DNA of 64,000 nt from Pseudochelatococcus lubricantis (lineage in GTDB: Bacteria > Pseudomonadota > Alphaproteobacteria > Rhizobiales > Beijerinckiaceae). Position 1 is the stretch's first letter, and each line of letters starts with the position of its first letter. Below the pieces are notes generated by a model that worked only from the letters and a program-made list of their open reading frames with translations, did not search any database and had not been told where the DNA came from. A program made the translations under genes and the position numbers. This document shows positions 62,892 to 64,000 of this stretch, in pieces. The DNA lies in contig NZ_JBHLXC010000002.1 of the NCBI RefSeq assembly GCF_042432495.1, positions 310,001 through 374,000 on the forward strand, written 5' to 3'.

Positions 62892-64000
62892 TCAGTGCGC
62901 CACGGAAACCGCGCTTTCGCCGTCCTCGGCCGGCAGGGGCACCGCCGCGGCCTCTGCCACCGGCTGCACGAGAGCTTCCGGCAGCCGCACCAGCGCGTGC
63001 TGAAGAACCTGGTCCATGCGCGACACGGGCACGATTTCCAGCCCGTTCTTCACGCTGTCCGGCAGCTCCGCCAGGTCCTTGGCGTTCTCTTCCGGAATGA
63101 GGACCTTCTTCAGCCCGCCGCGCAGCGCCGCCAGCAGCTTCTCCTTCAACCCGCCGATCGGCAGGACACGACCGCGCAGCGTCACCTCGCCCGTCATCGC
63201 GATGTCCCTGCGGACGGGAATGCCCGTCACGGTCGAGACAATAGCGGTCGCCATGGCGATGCCGGCCGACGGGCCGTCCTTGGGCGTCGCTCCTTCAGGC
63301 ACGTGCACGTGGATGTCGTGCTTGTCGAAGAACGCCGGTTCGATGCCGAAATCGGGCGCGCGCGAGCGGACATAGGAAGCCGCCGCCGAAATCGATTCCT
63401 TCATCACGTCCCGCAGGTTGCCGGTCACGGTCATCTTGCCCTTGCCCGGCATCCTGATGCCCTCGATGGTCAGCAACTCGCCGCCCACCTCGGTCCACGC
63501 CAGTCCGGTGACCGCACCCACCTGATCCTCGTCCTCGACCTCGCCGAAGCGGAACTTCGGCGCGCCGAGATAGTCGGCGAGGTTGGATGCCGTCACGTGG
63601 ATGCTGTCCGCCTTCTTGAGCACGATTTCCTTCACCGCCTTGCGGATGAGGTTGGAAATCTCGCGCTCAAGGTTACGCACACCCGCTTCCCGGGTGTAGC
63701 GGCGGATCAGCAGCAGCAGGCCCGCGTCGTCGATCGACCACTCGCCGTCCTTCAGACCGTGCTTCTTCACCGCCTCGGGGATGAGGTGCCGGCGGCTGAT
63801 TTCCAGCTTCTCCTCTTCCGTATAGCCGGCGATGCGGATCACCTCCATACGGTCGAGCAGCGGCCCCGGAATGTTCAGCGTGTTGGCCGTGGTCACGAAC
63901 ATCACGTTCGACAGGTCGTAATCGACTTCGAGGTAGTGATCGTTGAAGGCGCCGTTCTGTTCAGGGTCCAGCACCTCCAGCAACGCCGCCGAGGGATCGC
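62892..64000 (-). CDS. lon: ATP-dependent protease Lon, C-terminal part, cut by window edge
   Basis: The last ~369 residues of Lon, open to the right edge without a start. It begins in the AAA+ module (DPSAALLEVLDPEQN, TANTLNIPGPLLDRMEVI with sensor and arginine-finger regions) and contains the whole proteolytic domain: the catalytic serine in PKDGPSAG and lysine in PIGGLKEKLLAA form the Ser-Lys dyad. Degrades misfolded and regulatory proteins; in alphaproteobacteria also CcrM, SciP and DnaA. The C-terminus carries a ~35-residue Ala/Val/Glu-rich tail. Confidence 0.97.
   Translation of the reverse strand, partial: DPSAALLEVLDPEQNGAFNDHYLEVDYDLSNVMFVTTANTLNIPGPLLDRMEVIRIAGYTEEEKLEISRRHLIPEAVKKHGLKDGEWSIDDAGLLLLIRRYTREAGVRNLEREISNLIRKAVKEIVLKKADSIHVTASNLADYLGAPKFRFGEVEDEDQVGAVTGLAWTEVGGELLTIEGIRMPGKGKMTVTGNLRDVMKESISAAASYVRSRAPDFGIEPAFFDKHDIHVHVPEGATPKDGPSAGIAMATAIVSTVTGIPVRRDIAMTGEVTLRGRVLPIGGLKEKLLAALRGGLKKVLIPEENAKDLAELPDSVKNGLEIVPVSRMDQVLQHALVRLPEALVQPVAEAAAVPLPAEDGESAVSVAH

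Overview
The window is GC-rich (most codons end in G or C) and almost fully coding. It looks chromosomal and alphaproteobacterial, most likely Hyphomicrobiales (Rhizobiales). The main reason is the ordered block pckA / chvI-chvG-hprK-EIIA-HPr / ahcY-divL-tsaE/amgK-murU-addB-addA, with lon-hup-tRNA-Val at the right edge. Genus is not decided; the acetone carboxylase operon fits a metabolically versatile soil or xenobiotic-degrading member of the order.

Left region (1-6.2 kb): the start of a sigma-54 activator gene lies divergent to acxABC (acetone carboxylase). Between them are a near-perfect -24/-12 promoter and upstream TGTCCG/CGGACA dyads. Behind the operon terminator is a non-coding stretch with palindromic intergenic repeats and an unusual ~145-nt element: a 22-codon ORF whose strong Shine-Dalgarno is one arm of a perfect 13-bp inverted repeat.

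Core region (6.2-27.8 kb), nearly all minus strand: flavin reductase, HI0933-type flavoprotein, AddA/AddB recombination nuclease, MurU and a TsaE-AmgK fusion (peptidoglycan recycling plus t6A tRNA modification), the tyrosine kinase-like cell-cycle protein DivL, AhcY with a dyad operator, a short PTS branch (HPr, EIIA-Man, HprK), and ChvG/ChvI divergent from PEP carboxykinase.

Middle region (27.8-45.5 kb): a UbiH-like hydroxylase, TesB thioesterase, sigma-54-driven glnK-amtB, an envelope-regulation group (cyclic-nucleotide-binding protein, CenR-like regulator, L,D-transpeptidase), a complete peptide-type ABC importer, a small surface-polysaccharide cluster (manC, wzt, wzm, glycosyltransferase), an aldehyde dehydrogenase and a 40-aa membrane protein.

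Right region (45.5-64 kb): a CoA-transferase, acyl-CoA thioesterase, DUF808 protein, a phosphate-uptake pair (PstS plus Na/Pi cotransporter without PstCAB), a large FAD-oxidoreductase/patatin fusion, DUF6522 protein, M29 aminopeptidase, a MarR-regulated MFS exporter with a large operator dyad, signal peptidase I, a guanidine-II riboswitch controlling an SMR exporter, an AEC transporter, an alpha/beta hydrolase, tRNA-Val, HU and the 3' part of lon. No insertion sequences, prophage or CRISPR arrays were seen.
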